Shown here in pieces: positions 23,801 to 35,447 of a stretch of DNA of 64,000 nucleotides. Both the position numbers and the translations under genes were made by a program. The notes beneath the pieces are model-generated. The model was not told the origin of the DNA, did not search any database, and was given only the letters and a program-made list of their open reading frames with translations. This stretch comes from Myotis daubentonii (Eukaryota; Chordata; Mammalia; Chiroptera; Vespertilionidae): positions 91,564,433 through 91,628,432 of the forward strand of contig NC_081842.1 in assembly GCF_963259705.1 (NCBI RefSeq), given 5' to 3'. Numbering within the stretch: the first letter of the stretch is position 1; the number at the start of each line of letters is the position of its first letter.

Positions 23801-25454
23801 TCAATTTGACAAAGACAAAAATAGATTAAAACATGATACTATATTTAAATCTGATCTTGTACAAGGAGTTTTGACGTTATGCTAAACTCCTGTAGTATCA
23901 CTTCTTACATCATGTAATAAAATGTTCATGTACTAAAATCTCTCTGCACATAGATTCTGATGCCTGTATTCTTTCTGCTGGATTTAAAGCATGTCACCTC
24001 AGCAGAGATTAAAGTGCTGCACATAGTGAACACTTCTGTTTTTGTTTCTAAAATAGTGGAAATATGCGTTGTTATTAAACTTTGGGAATGTGCTTGCGCC
24101 CTTGCCATCAGCTCCCATAATCAGAATGCGAAGTAGCAGAACATCTATTCCAAGGATGGGTAATCTGCTCCTTCTAAACACCAGAGTGAAAAAAGGATTA
24201 AGCCTGTTGTTTGTTTGTTTGTTTGAGGTGCCTTAATTCTCCTTTAGTATCTAGCCCTTGGCTTTTCTTCACTCAAGAGAATATTTGGAAAGGAAAACAA
24301 GAATTGCTATCTATAAGTGTTGCTCACTTTCAGACACTAATCTGCAATAATGAGTCTCTATCATGTCAGTTCCAGGTAACAGCGGCAGTGAATAGACTTG
24401 TTGATCCAAATAAACAAATAAGCTAACAAAGGCAAGGTGTTCCAAGTAAGGAACTCTTAATTCTCTGATCAGCTTATGTGCCTGAAATCTTCAGTGGCTC
24501 AAATACTTCACTGGGTTAGTCATTTTAGTTTCTCATATCTCAAAGAAAGATTTAGTAAAAGCACAAGACCACAATGTAATTTTAACTATAAAGAAGTCAC
24601 ATTTTCTTTGTATTTTTCAAATTCTTTGCATGAAATGTTCCTTTGTTTTCAGGCTCATTATTAAGTTCCTGAATATTCAATACGTATGTGCTCATATTTC
24701 TTATTATGTGAGAACTCATGGAATTTTATCCCCCATGATCTGAGAATCCTGGAACTCTATTCATCTGTACTGCCTGAAGGTTTGGTTTTACTGAAATCAA
24801 TCTAAGGTTTGGAATCTTTGCTTTTTATTTAGTCGAAAGGAGGTACAGTCAGTAAGGCTGGCTGATGCCAATTTCTTTTCTCCCTCACTGTGAGGGCAGC
24901 AAGTGACAGAATGACACGGCTTCCTGATGCTGATAGTGGAGGAGAAGGTAGTTGATTTCTTCTTCAATATCTAACTTAACTAGATACTGACAACATTAAT
25001 GATGGAGCAAACTCTCTTACTGGCCTCTTCATTCTCTACTTGTCTTTGTACTTTTCTTTCAAGAGGGATAGAAGTATTGATCCAGACTCAGAAAGGAAAA
25101 TACAGGTTAAGAGGAAGACAGGTAATAGCTAAAATTTGTGTACCTATCGATCATTTAAGTGTCATTAAAATATATTTATTTGTATTTTTGAGTAAAGTAT
25201 AGCTTTCAGAAAACTTACACAATATATGAGTTATTTGAGAAAAGCTGGAAAATAATTATTAGAATTATAAGGGCAGAGGGACAGATAAAATAGAATTAAG
25301 GTATTTAGACTTTCCACTCACTGATAATTTAAATCAAACGAATATTATTATTTTAGAAATTTTAAAAAAATACACAATTTACCAACTATTTCCCTAATGT
25401 TCTCTTATGTCAAAAATCTTACCACAAATGTTCCCAGTTATTCATTTAAGACCA

Positions 25455-25458
<4 letters not shown>
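20803..25458. other. Long stretch without recognised genes or young repeats
   Basis: About 4.6 kb of mostly unassigned DNA. Small low-complexity patches occur at 22286-22298 (A run), 23335-23390 (CT-rich) and 24210-24225 (GTTT repeats). Frames are short and unrelated to known families. No transposon ends are seen. Old unrecognised repeats may be present. Confidence 0.4.

Positions 25459-25519
<61 letters not shown>
25459..25519. repeat. (TC)n microsatellite
   Basis: About 30 TC units, uninterrupted. Confidence 0.96.
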
Positions 25520-25523
<4 letters not shown>

Positions 25524-26239
25524 ATGTTATCCTTTTATGAAAAATAGAGAAAAGACATAGAGCACACATAAATGAGAGAAAGGAGCTTTGAAAATACATT
25601 TAGAAGCCCATCTTTGATAAACACTCTTCCACTCAAGTATGGATTTATAATGTTAAGGGATGAAAGAGTTGTTACATTTTCATTTGCATCGATAATCCCT
25701 GGTCACAATAGGATATCTTCTTTAATCTCGGTGTTATAATCTACTCTGGGGAGGTCATCAAATTATTTCTTTATGTAGAAATATTCCCACTAGACTCTAA
25801 TTGTGTGATTTGATTAGTGTTTACTATATGTTAAGTATGCAACTCATTTATCCCTATTTTAAAATAAGCTTAAAGTGTTTCAATCACTAGATTAAGGCAA
25901 TATGTTAGTAAGCATCAAAGATGAAATGGACTCAAGAAGGTCAAGTCCCATGACTCAACACCTAATCACTGAGGTCTTTCAATAGTATTAGAACCACCTG
26001 CTGAGAGTGATTTAAAATGTGTGTTCTTGAATCACACATCTGAACTAGAGTGATCATACTTTGTAACAAACACATCTGATCACTCCTAAACATGCTATTA
26101 TCTAGTGATAATATAGAAAATAAAATGGAATAAACAGTGCTAAGAGAGTAACATAAAACAGATTCAGGAGGCCATTGAGGAAGCGGGGCCCAACCACATA
26201 TCAAATCTTGGTTTTGGAACTATTGTTGAACTACTGACA
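25520..26239. other. No firm element
   Basis: Unassigned sequence. Around 25965-26050, TATTAGAACCACCTGCTGAG and AGTGATTTAAAATGTG hint at a MER5-type relic, but not strongly enough to annotate. Confidence 0.35.
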
Positions 26240-26635
26240 TGTTGCTAAACCCAGCTCAATGGTGCACAACCAACATTCTGAGTCAAGGACTTCTATACAG
26301 ACATATGTGAACTTGACTTCTCACCATGGTGAGCAGACCATCTGCTTTCTTCACCTTGAAAGGAACCAATCCATTTTGACAGCCAGCATCCTTCACTTAC
26401 ATAATGGGCCTAATCAATCCCACCTGACCTAGCCAGCATCCTTTCTTACATGAAGTACCTAAGTGAGGATAGCTGTCATGGTTTTGCCCTTTATAAACCC
26501 TGCTTTCGTTTTCTTCAGAGCACGACTGAGCACTTTGCTACCTGAATCTGTGCCCTGAATCTGGATTGCAACCCCTCCTATGTTCAAATAAATGCTTTTT
26601 ATTCTTACTACAGCCTAATTTTTAATAACGTTACA
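26240..26635 (+). mobile_element. Probable solo LTR of an endogenous retrovirus
   Basis: The unit runs from TGTTGC to GTTACA (TG...CA ends). It has a TATA-like TTATAAACC at 26491-26499 and AATAAA at 26587-26592, about 95 bp downstream, as in the U3-R-U5 layout of an LTR. In the U3 part, AGCCAGCATCCTT recurs with a 50-bp period (26381 and 26431), like retroviral enhancer repeats. I could not find a clean 4-6 bp target duplication, so the ends are uncertain. No gag, pol or env sequence lies next to it. Confidence 0.55.
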
Positions 26636-27649
26636 TATCCCCCGAGACACAGGGCATGCACTAATAAAATACAATAAGTTAGCCAAACTGCCTTTGTCTT
26701 GAGCACTTATGTTATAGAACATGAACTGCACTGTATACAGGTCACATATTTTCTTATTTCCACATAACAGTCTGCGGTGTCACAGGCATCCTTCACTTTA
26801 CATGTGAAGACACCACCGTGAAAAGCTGTGCCTGAGATTTCAAATCACAGACTCTGCTCCTTTTGCTCTTCTGAACTCATGTTTAAGGATTGTGAATATT
26901 GACTTTTCAAAATTTCAAAGGATGTTAAGTAAATAAGGGCATCATTTACGTATACTTGGTACTAGGTACTGAGGAAAAAAATGACAACTATACCAGCCCT
27001 TCACATTTTTACTTTGTCTATTTTAAGAAGCTTTCTTTCATCCCAATTTTGACCTCCAAGGACTCAATAGCTTTTTTTTTCATTTTTTATGTTTTAGATT
27101 TCATGCCACCACTGAGGCTAATATTAGCCCCAGTAATTAACTTTGTAATTAAAGAATAGTATGAAATTGAAGGGAAAAAAGTTAAAACAAAAGGGAGATT
27201 GAAAAAAAAAAAGGCTGAAGGAAGAAATGGGGAATAATAAGAAGGGGGCTGTGAACAACAGTCATTTCTAGATGGGAGGAAGACAATCTTCTCATATGCA
27301 CAACTGTGTTTTAAATTAAGTAGCAAAGTTCTTTGGTGAGGCTCTGTCCCAAGGCTTATATATACAGTAGAAAGATGAAGGAACCAAACATAACGAAAAG
27401 GCCTTCTTACCATACCATCAGGCTGGGTGATATTCTTTTAAAGAGACAAGAATGGAGACTCCCACCCTCATGCTACTGTAGAGGAAAAAGATTCACAGAG
27501 ATCATTTGAAATGGGTAACAAAAGATTGTTGCACTGAATAGGCACCTGAATAGGGACTTTTGTACAAAGCAACAAGAACAGAAATAGAAAAGGCAAAAGC
27601 GACATATACTTGGTGACTTCCAATCAGGACCTAGAGCTTTTACTTCAAG
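26636..27649. other. No recognised element
   Basis: Unassigned AT-rich sequence. A minus-strand frame of 108 codons (27087-27413) has no family resemblance. Confidence 0.4.
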
Positions 27650-27689
27650 AGTGAACTTTGGGCAATTCTACATAGAAAGAGTGAGTGTC
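27650..27689 (+). repeat. Target-site duplication of L1, left copy (40 bp)
   Basis: It begins AGTGAACTTTGGGCA and ends GAAAGAGTGAGTGTC. The partner at 27991-28030 differs at three positions. L1 duplications are commonly 7-20 bp, so 40 bp is long. Confidence 0.85.
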
Positions 27690-27990
27690 ACATGTTCTAA
27701 CTCATTTGTGGACTATAATGAACAACATAAACTGGTGAACAAAAATAGATCCAGAGACATAGAAGCATCGAACAGACCATCAAACCTCAGAAGGAAGGTA
27801 GGGGAGGGTGTGAAGGTGAGGTAAGAGATCAACCAAAGGACTTATATGCATGCATATAAGCATAACCAATGGACACAGACAATAGGGGGGTGAGGGCCTG
27901 TGCTGGGGGTCCGGAATGGGCGGGGAGAGGTCAATGGGGGAAAAAGGAGACATATATAATACTTTCAACAATAAAGAATTAAAAAAAAAA
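27690..27990 (+). mobile_element. L1 3' end, plus strand, with unusually long target duplication
   Basis: It starts near the L1 3' UTR text CTCATTTGTGGACTATAATG, continues with ACTGGTGAACAAAAATAGA and a G-rich block (GGGGGGGTGAGGGCCTG to GGGCGGGGAGAGG), and ends CAACAATAAAGAATT followed by an A run. The flanks at 27650-27689 and 27991-28030 match at 37 of 40 positions. The copy is about 300 bp with no coding sequence. The G-rich block could fold as a G-quadruplex, as in other L1 3' UTRs. Confidence 0.9.
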
Positions 27991-28030
27991 AGTGAACTTT
28001 TGGCACTTCTACCTAGAAAGAGTGAGTGTC
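27991..28030 (+). repeat. Target-site duplication of L1, right copy (40 bp)
   Basis: It follows directly on the L1 A tail and repeats 27650-27689 with three substitutions. Confidence 0.85.
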
Positions 28031-28789
28031 CTTGAAGAATTAAGACATTGGCATTCACCGGAAAAATCTGCATCTCCACATCACAAAGTGAAAATGTGGG
28101 TCAGAGAACCAGGAGCAGGGAAATACAAGAATATACCTAGCAGCAACCATTAATACCTATTGCCCGAACTAATATTGGCTCCAGCCAATAATGACATCGA
28201 AGTGAATTGTATGTTAATACTAGTTTCATACTGTGGTTTGCCAGCAACATAAGAAAGTTCACAGTGTGGGTGTAGTTTTCTTATCTTCTTTGTCCCTAAG
28301 TTAAAAGATCTTTTAAAATATTTATATTATAAAAGATACCTGAACTAGGTGAGAAGAGCTAATAGACTTTTAGTAATTATCTTTATTTCCCAATTGAGTA
28401 GACAAGTTAATTATAACCATTATATTTCCTAATAATCCCGATCCTTAATTCTTTTTCCTCCTTACCCCTGAATCAATCGCTTCTAATTTTTTAAAATGTA
28501 TCTTATTTATTTCCAAACACCCTTGTTAACAATGAGTTTTTTCATATGTACTAGTGTTATTCTCGTGTTGTTTTAAGAACTGTGACACATTGTGCTGGAT
28601 CTATCAACAGTTCTTCGGAACCACAGAAGGAAAGAAACAGAAAGAAGATAGAAGAATAGAACAGAAAAAAATATATGATAATAAAAATTAGCATTCTTAT
28701 ATATTTCTCTTTTTTGCAGAATTTGTAAAGTAGGGTTAGTGATACCTGCCCCTTAATGTTTATATAATACATAATACATATCAGGAAGA
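28031..28789. other. No recognised element
   Basis: Unassigned AT-rich sequence between two L1 3' ends. The minus-strand frame at 28557-28889 reads through low-complexity and L1 DNA. Confidence 0.4.
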
Positions 28790-28988
28790 ACCAGGCTGGG
28801 AGGAGAAAATTAGGGTAAATTGGGTCAAATATATGGTGACAGAAGGAGCCTAGACTCTGGGCGGGGGGCGGGGGCGGGGGGGAGCACACAATGGAATATA
28901 CGGAAATGTGTTAAAAAGTTGTACAACTGATACTTACATAATGTTATTAACCAATGTTACCCCAATAAGTTTAAATAAAAAATAAAAG
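28790..28988 (+). mobile_element. L1 3' end fragment, plus strand
   Basis: GGTCAAATATATGGTGACAG, a G-rich block at 28859-28881, CACAATGGAATATACGG and the terminal ACCCCAATAAGTTTAAATAA followed by AAAATAAAA are bat L1 3' UTR features. The left boundary and target duplication are not clear. Confidence 0.8.
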
Positions 28989-29111
28989 ACTTAAAGAAAT
29001 CTTGCATTTATAGTAAAAATTAAAAAGCAAAGTAAATATGTGAAACATTGTAAAATCATATACTGTAACTGTTGCTTGAATTTTAATGACTCAAACTTTA
29101 AATTACATATA

Positions 29112-29289
29112 CAGTGGGGCCCTGACTTACGAATGTTCCGACTAACGAGTTTTTTGAGATACCAGCTGTCTCTTAGCCGATTTTTTGCTTTGAGCTGATA
29201 GAGTAATTTGAGATAACGAGCTCCTTAACGAGCTCCTTAACGAGCTCGGTCTCGGAAAGAAATTAAACTCGTAGGTCAAGTTCCCACTG
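29112..29289. mobile_element. Tc/mariner-like MITE with TA target duplication
   Basis: The ends are CAGTGGGGCCCTGACTTACG and the inverted form GTAGGTCAAGTTCCCACTG. TA dinucleotides flank both sides (29110-29111 and 29290-29291). The 178-bp interior has no transposase and contains a 12-bp tandem GAGCTCCTTAAC at 29218-29241. TA duplications point to the Tc1/mariner/pogo superfamily; the specific bat family was not checked. Confidence 0.85.
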
Positions 29290-29329
29290 TATGCAAGTTG
29301 AACAAAACAGCATTTGTATTATGTATTTC

Positions 29330-29716
29330 CTAGAGGCCCAGTGCATAAAATTCATGCATGGGAGCGGGGTCCCCTCAGCCCAGCCTTCACAATCGCTAAT
29401 CCAGGACCCCTTGAGGGATGTCTGACTGCCGGACATCCCTCTCACAATCCTGGACTATTGGCTCCTAATTGCTCACCTGCCAGCCTGCCTGGTCACCCAC
29501 AACTGCCTCCCCTTTGCTGGGCTGGTGCCCCTAACTGCTGACCCTGCTGGCCTGATTGCCCCCAACTGCACCTCCCCTGCTGGCCTGGTTACCCCTAACT
29601 GCCCCCACCACAGGCCTGGTCATCTCTTACTGCTCCCCCTGCTGGCCTGGTCATAGGCAGCCATCTTGTGAGGGTGTGAGGGTTAATTTGCATATTACCT
29701 CTTTATTATATAGGGT
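29330..29716 (-). mobile_element. HeliBat-type Helitron with ~32-bp minisatellite, minus strand
   Basis: The minus-strand 3' end CTAG is at 29330-29333, with GGCCCAGTGCATAAAATTC next to it. The minus-strand 5' end is ACCCTATATAATAAAGAGG at 29716, followed by ATGCAAAT at 29693-29686 and AAGATGGC at 29667-29660. The interior (about 29450-29650) is a tandem repeat in which AACTGC or a variant recurs at 29501, 29533, 29564, 29598 and 29628. It is non-coding; the frames seen here arise from the repeat. Confidence 0.88.
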
Positions 29717-30237
29717 AATGCAGCTAATACATATACCAGTATAATAAATTACAATGATTATAATACTGCTTCAAATGAAAAATACAAAAATGTTGTATAC
29801 CATAACACACACTAATAGATTCAGACTTAGATGAAGTAAAATTTTATTTTTTTACAATGAAAATAAAAAAGAATGGTTAGTGTTGGGCCTTATGAACAGT
29901 AAGCAGACAAAAATTAAAGCTATTTTTATTCATTATATAACTTCAGATTGCTTAAAACAATGAATATATGTTTTTCTGAAAAACACCTGAGAAGGAAAAT
30001 ATCAAAAAGCCATTGAGAGTTACTATTTGAATAATGGAATACATAAGTATAATGAGGAGAAACACTGGGTTGCCAATATTAGCATATTTTAAATGGACAC
30101 ATACAAATAAAGATACAATACAACCAATAATGTCTCCTGGTTAGACACTAAAAAAAATCCAGCCAGAAGCAGGGTTTGTAACTGTCCAGTGGTCCCTCTG
30201 AGTGGGGTGCTTCTACAGGTGATTTTGATTCCTAACC
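29717..30237. other. No recognised element
   Basis: AT-rich unassigned sequence. Confidence 0.4.
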
Positions 30238-30245
30238 AGGTAGGT

Positions 30246-30471
30246 CTGTGGCTGGCAAACTGCGGCTCGTGAGCCACATGCGGCTCTTTGGCCCCTTGAG
30301 TGTGGTTCTTCCACAAAATACCATGTGCAGGCGTGCACATACAGTGCAATTGAAACTTCATGGCCCATGCACAGAAGTAGGTATTTTGTGGAAGAGCCAC
30401 ACTCAAGGGGCCAAAGAGCCGCATGTGGCTCGCGAGTCGCCATTTGCCGAGCCACGGTTTGCCGACCACTG
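30246..30471. mobile_element. hAT MITE with long inverted repeats
   Basis: Outer ends are CTGTGGCTGGCAAACTGCGG and the inverted GGTTTGCCGACCACTG. The inverted repeats extend inward about 70 bp through GGCTCTTTGGCCCCTTGAG and CTTCCACAAAATACC, then a short unique centre. Flanks AGGTAGGT (30238-30245) and ATGGTAGGT (30472-30480) look like an 8-bp hAT duplication with a one-base change in length. There is no transposase. Frames on both strands (up to 151 codons) exist only because the palindrome has few stops. The RNA would fold into a long hairpin. Confidence 0.85.
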
Positions 30472-30480
30472 ATGGTAGGT

Positions 30481-31317
30481 CATCTTTATATAGATATATT
30501 ATTCCTGCCTTTTTCCCCCACAAACAAGCTGCACATATTTGCAAATGTTTAAGTTCTCAAAACACTTCCACAAAACCTCAAACTGTCACCCTTTTTCCTC
30601 TTGTATCTCACTGCTTTCTCCATTACAAAAATGTCCCTCTTTAAGACAATTTCCTCATCATCGTTTTATTTGTTCTGGTAATTCTGTTGCCTGGTATTAT
30701 AACCCCATCTGAAATAGAGGGAACATGGTCAGCACACAGGAAACAACAGAGAGATTCTATGTTAATATTTTTAAAGAGCAAAGAAAACAGATAATGCTGG
30801 TCTCCGACATATTTCAACAAATATAAAAACTTTTATTTAGAGTGTTGAAAATTCTCTACATTGGCATTTAGTTATAGTTTCTTCAAGAATTTAAAAGTAA
30901 ACAGTATAAACACAAAGGAGCTACCTGAAAATAAACTTTAAATCCCCATTCAATGAGCACCTTGGGAGCAAAACCCAATCAGGAAAGTGTGAAATGTAAT
31001 GTGTGGCTAGGGAATAAAACCGCCTTTTAATTACTGTTGATAGCTAAAAAAAAAAATATGGTCTTCACATCTAGTTAATTTCACATTTTTTAAAAAACAA
31101 CATGACTTTATCATTGTAAGAAGCAAAAATAGTAACACATAAGAATAGAAACATATATTTCAATGTGGCTTAAATAAAAATAAAGCATCACTTACATTTC
31201 TTTGTCTGCAAATTTAAATAAAGAAAGCAGATTTTTTCTTATCCTTTTCAAATACAAAATGCTGAGAACTGTGAAGAAAAGATATATGGGAGAGAATATA
31301 TATTGAAAAATATCTAA
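30481..31317. other. No recognised element
   Basis: AT-rich unassigned sequence up to the next SINE. Confidence 0.4.
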
Positions 31318-31572
31318 GCCCAAGCTGGTTTGGCTCAGTGGATAGAGTGCTGACCCACCAACTGAAGAGTCCCAGGTTCAATTCCAGTCAAGGGCGTGTA
31401 CCTAGGTTTCAGGCTAGATCCCTGGCCCTAGTCAGGGTGCATGCAGGAGGCAACCAGTTGATGTGTCTCTCTCACATTGATGATTCCCTCTCTCTGTCTC
31501 ACCCCATCCCTTCCTCTCTCTCTAAAAATCAGTGGGAAAATGTCTTTGGGTGAGGATTAACAACCAAAAAAA
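31318..31572 (+). mobile_element. VES SINE, plus strand
   Basis: Head GCCCAAGCTGGTTTGGCTC with A box TGGCTCAGTGG and B box GGTTCAATTCC, then CAAGGGCGTGTACC, CAGGAGGCAACCAGTTGATG, a CT-rich stretch and CTAAAAATCAGTGGGAAAAT. An inserted or variant block (TTTCAGGCTAGATCCCTGG) marks an older VES subfamily. Confidence 0.88.
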
Positions 31573-32847
31573 TCTCTCAGAGCAAAAGCTAACAGGGTTT
31601 ATTAAGAAAATAAAAAGTTATTTTCTCAGAATTGCCATGATAGGGTTAATGTGGAATCTTTCCTTAACCTGGCGGTGAGCAAGGGCACTGAAGTCAGAGC
31701 ATACATATTTAGTCCATTTCATCCTCTCTGTCAAGGTAAGCCATGCAGAATGCCTGTACAGTGTGCAAACAATGAAATCATTTAAGAGCATGATCCTAAA
31801 AGTTAAAGGATGATATTCCACATGATCAACTTGACAAACCCTACTTGAACACAATTCTCAATACAAGAATGCCAACTCCTTCTGAGGTAACCAAGAGGAG
31901 AAGCAGCTAAATATGTCACTGTAAAGCATAAATGATTGATAAGAAACATTAAAGAGAAAAACACAGAATAGACTAAATGCATATATTTAAATTCAAAGCT
32001 CTATATGGTATTAGATAATTTTAAATTTTTCCACAAAAAGCACCACCACAATTTTAGAATATTCCACATGTTGCTTTAGTGGTAAATTTGTCTCCTTCGA
32101 TTATGGGTGTCCCTACATAACTTTTCCTGTCTCTGTGCATTTGCAGTAAAATGAAAGCACTGAAAAAAGAAAGGCTTCTTTTTTCAAAGAAGCAATGTGG
32201 TCCTCTGCCCACGCCTTCCTTTAAATTGTCTTTGATGCCAATGTTATCTTTGTGACCTTGATTCCAGGTCATCCTTCTCAATGTATGCAACGCAAGATAA
32301 AGCATAGGAACTGGTACTACTGAACCTTTTAGAAAGTGATTTTTATTTTAAATATAGTCACTTATTTATTTACCAAGAAGATTACCCACAACAAACTATA
32401 TTAGGCATATAGATAACCCTAGTACAGCAGTTAGCAATAAGGGTCTCCATACCAGTAGAAAAACAGACAACATGCAAATGAATAAAGCACATAATTTTTG
32501 AGTATCTAACATGCACCAAGCAACAATGAATATGGAACTTGTATAGACAAATGATAAACAATATAGAGTCCTTGCTATAAAATTACTTCTCAGATCATAA
32601 AAAAAATGGAAAAATTCCTCTGCTGGAGATATGTAAAGAATATTTGGAAAAATAGGAAGGGGCTGATTAACTATCTGGTAATAATGAGCAAATAATATTA
32701 GGAAATAAACATTTGAATTGGCTAATGGAGATGGATTTCAGCAACTTGGGAAGAAAAGGAAAATCAATCTGGGCTGGGGCAATAGGTGCAGCTGCCCAAA
32801 CAGCCTCCCAAAAGAGGAGCCTATATTCTGGGAGCAAACAGTTGTTC
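31573..32847. other. Mostly unassigned sequence
   Basis: No gene is seen. Around 32485-32580, TTGAGTATCTAACATGCACC suggests a minus-strand L2 3' end, short and diverged. Confidence 0.4.
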
Positions 32848-32862
32848 AAAAGAGCTAAATCA

Positions 32863-33048
32863 GCCCTAACCGGTTTGGCTCAGTGGATAGAGGGTCCGCA
32901 GGCCTGTGGCGGACTGAAGGGTCCCAGGTTCGATTCTGATCAAGGGCATGTACCTCAGTTGCCGGCACATCCCCAGTAGGGGGTTTGCAGGAGGCAGCTG
33001 ATCGATGTTTCTAACTCTCTATCGCTCTCCCTTCCTCTCTGTAAAAAT

Positions 33049-33102
<54 letters not shown>

Positions 33103-33104
33103 AA
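32863..33104 (+). mobile_element. VES SINE, plus strand, near-consensus, with target duplication and (TA)n tail
   Basis: Starts GCCCTAACCGGTTTGGCTC. The A box TGGCTCAGTGG is at 32876-32886 and the B box GGTTCGATTC at 32927-32936. The body CAAGGGCATGTACCTCAG, CCCCAGTAGGGGG and GGAGGCAGCTGATCGATG is intact. The tail is a (TA)n tract at about 33054-33100. Flanks AAAAGAGCTAAATCA (32848-32862) and AAAGGAGCTAAAACA (33105-33119) are imperfect duplications. This is one of the better-preserved VES copies here and its pol III boxes look usable. Confidence 0.93.
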
Positions 33105-33119
33105 AAAGGAGCTAAAACA

Positions 33120-33831
33120 GTAAAGAAAATCAAAATATGATAAGTTCCTGCCATTTGCGTATCTGGATTCAACGTAGACCCTTCTCTAACTGACTCTATG
33201 CCCTGCAAGGCTGACACACTAACTCAATCAGCTCCCTTGACCACTGACTGCCTGTTGGGCATGAAAAACACTGGTAGGAAACCAAAGAAAGGAGAGAGGT
33301 TAGGATTTTGAGTTCTTGGGATTTATTGCCCTAGTTCTATATCTATCAGTGACTGCATTCATCAACCAAAGGTCACAGCCGCTCTCAGGAGGCCCTTTCT
33401 TTGCCTTCTGTTCCAGTCACTACACCATCCCCTCACATTTTTAGCCTCTGGATGGTAAAGTACCTCATTGTTACTAGACCCTGGTACTTCATTGTTCCTT
33501 ATGCTTTACCTACACCCTGGCTACACCTCTGTAAACAGTCCCTTTATGAAATTCTACTGAAATACTCAAACTAAACTAATTTTAGTATACCATCTGTTTT
33601 CTGTGCAACCCAGACTGATATACAAGATAAAAAGATACTTAGATTTTTAGGGTGGGAGTGTCACAGGGAGCAACAGAAAGACTTTCAGAGAAGAAAAATT
33701 AACTGACAAACCCAGATCATGGAGGAATCAGAGGGCCAGGATTGAAGACGGGAAAGAAAGGGGTAGGCTATAAATGGATATATCTATATCTACATATATC
33801 TATGTCTATATCTATACCATCTATATCTATA
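33120..33831. other. Unassigned sequence, possible old interspersed repeat
   Basis: The segment 33440-33610, ending CATCTGTTTTCTGTGCAACC and CAGACTGATATACAAG, resembles the 3' part of an old mammalian LINE or LTR repeat, but I cannot name the family. (TATC)-type low complexity follows at about 33776-33830. Confidence 0.35.
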
Positions 33832-33935
33832 TTTGGGCAAAAGTAGGTTTACAGTTGTTTGTATGGAAAATAATATGATAATTAATAGATAATAAACTGT
33901 TTGGGATACTCACAACTGTAAACTTACGTTTCCCA
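33832..33935. mobile_element. Mariner-like MITE relic
   Basis: GGGCAAAAGTAGGTTTACAG plus TTGT at the left is mirrored by ACAACTGTAAACTTACGTTT at the right, giving inverted ends of about 24 bp around an AT-rich centre. This resembles the ends of mammalian mariner-class MITEs. TA duplications are not clear because the left flank is a TA-rich simple repeat. Confidence 0.65.
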
Positions 33936-35431
33936 CCCCCCCACACACATGTACATATATAATGGAGGGTCACAGGAAGTCAAGGAAGACCATGTTTGAA
34001 AGGCTTTATTCATTGTGCTAAGTAGATGGTATGGCAATTTCTTACATATTGAGGGAGCATATAATATGCTCCAAAGTTGAAAAGAATGAGAGTGCTTTTG
34101 ATTAGCAATGAGAAAGGGGGTCAGTTAATGCCAATGATTTTGATTAGTAATCAGCTGAGGTTGGAAATCATCCAGGGGTAAATATTGGGGTCTGCATCAC
34201 CTTGCCGTTTTCTCTAGCAGCGCCTTACAAGTGATGTTAGGACCCACCCATTGGGACTGACAAAGGGATGGGAGCAAGAGAGAAAGAAATGGAAAACCCT
34301 AGTGAGAGAGCAAGTGAATTGTCTGACTATGTGATTCTGGTTATATACACAAAAGAAAATAAAGTGGAATGACAAGGAAAGGCGGGAGCAGTTAATGGTC
34401 TAAGTGTTTTAAGATGTGAAATAAGGGGAGCCAGTGAGATTAAGTTAGAGAGGAGTATTTAGGGAGTGGGTCTTGGAGTTTAAATATTAAAAGTAAAATA
34501 GTCCTGGGAAGGATAATGTTTTGAGACCAGAAGAGTGGGTTACTGAAGTATACTGGAGCAGAGGAAGTGAGAATGAAACCAATCTGTGAAAGTAAAGAAT
34601 TTGACACCTGCAGAAGATTGGAATACTTTCGCATGAGGTCAGTTTCAGATTTAGAAGAATGAGAATAAGGAGATGATGAGTGCTATTAGAACACCAGTTC
34701 TGCCAGCTGTGTAAAATGCTAAGCATGAAGGCACATGGAAATGTCCTGTTGAAAGTCTTGAATAAGAGAGAACAAGAGTCACTAGTCAAATCTAAGGTGA
34801 GGATTCAGTTTGATGGCAATAAAAGGTTTGCAGAGAGCAGAGTACAAAGTGTATGAAGAGAGATGAACTGGTTTATAATGGAGTGGGGCCTGAAGTGAGT
34901 AAGAATAACAGTCCTGAAGATAAAAGCCCTCTAAACTTAGCATTGAATGAATATTCCACTTCAAGATCATGAAGGTATGAAACCTACTGCCCACTTTATT
35001 AATAGTCAGCATTCCTAGAGTGCCTGTGGCCACTACTGATATATTTTCCTTTCAAGATCCCTACTACCCAAAATATACCCTTTCCTGCCTTGTGAAATTC
35101 AACAATGTAAATCAACTGAGTGGAAGCAATTAGCATGCAGTTTTACCAAGTGGATATTATTTGTGAGAAAGAGCCTCAAGCAAGATACCCTAGTCCCAAC
35201 TCAAGAAATTACTACCAGACTCTAAAAATCTCAATGTTTTAGTTCAACTTACCATTTTATTCAGAATGATAAAATGCCAAGTATAATAAATAATTCAGTT
35301 AATAAACAGCCAAAATACCTGAATAAGCTGTGGTTAATTTATTGCTATTATATGTACAGAATGCCCATAAAATGACAAATCTTTCAATACCAAATTTAAT
35401 TAGAACCAAAAAAGCAAAAGCACAATTTATT
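33936..35431. other. No recognised element
   Basis: About 1.5 kb of purine-rich unassigned DNA on the plus strand. Minus-strand frames (34440-34789) are open but match no family and carry the pyrimidine bias of the strand. Confidence 0.35.
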
Positions 35432-35447
35432 CTTCCATACATTTTTT

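Noticed and set aside
30089..30544. A 151-codon minus-strand frame, one of the longest in the window
   Set aside because: It lies across the hAT MITE palindrome and its flanks, with similar frames on the opposite strand from the other arm. It has no domain resemblance and no gene context.
32863..32945. tRNA-like sequence with A and B boxes
   Set aside because: It is the head of a VES SINE. It is followed by the SINE body and tail, has no proper acceptor stem, and the same text recurs at seven other places.
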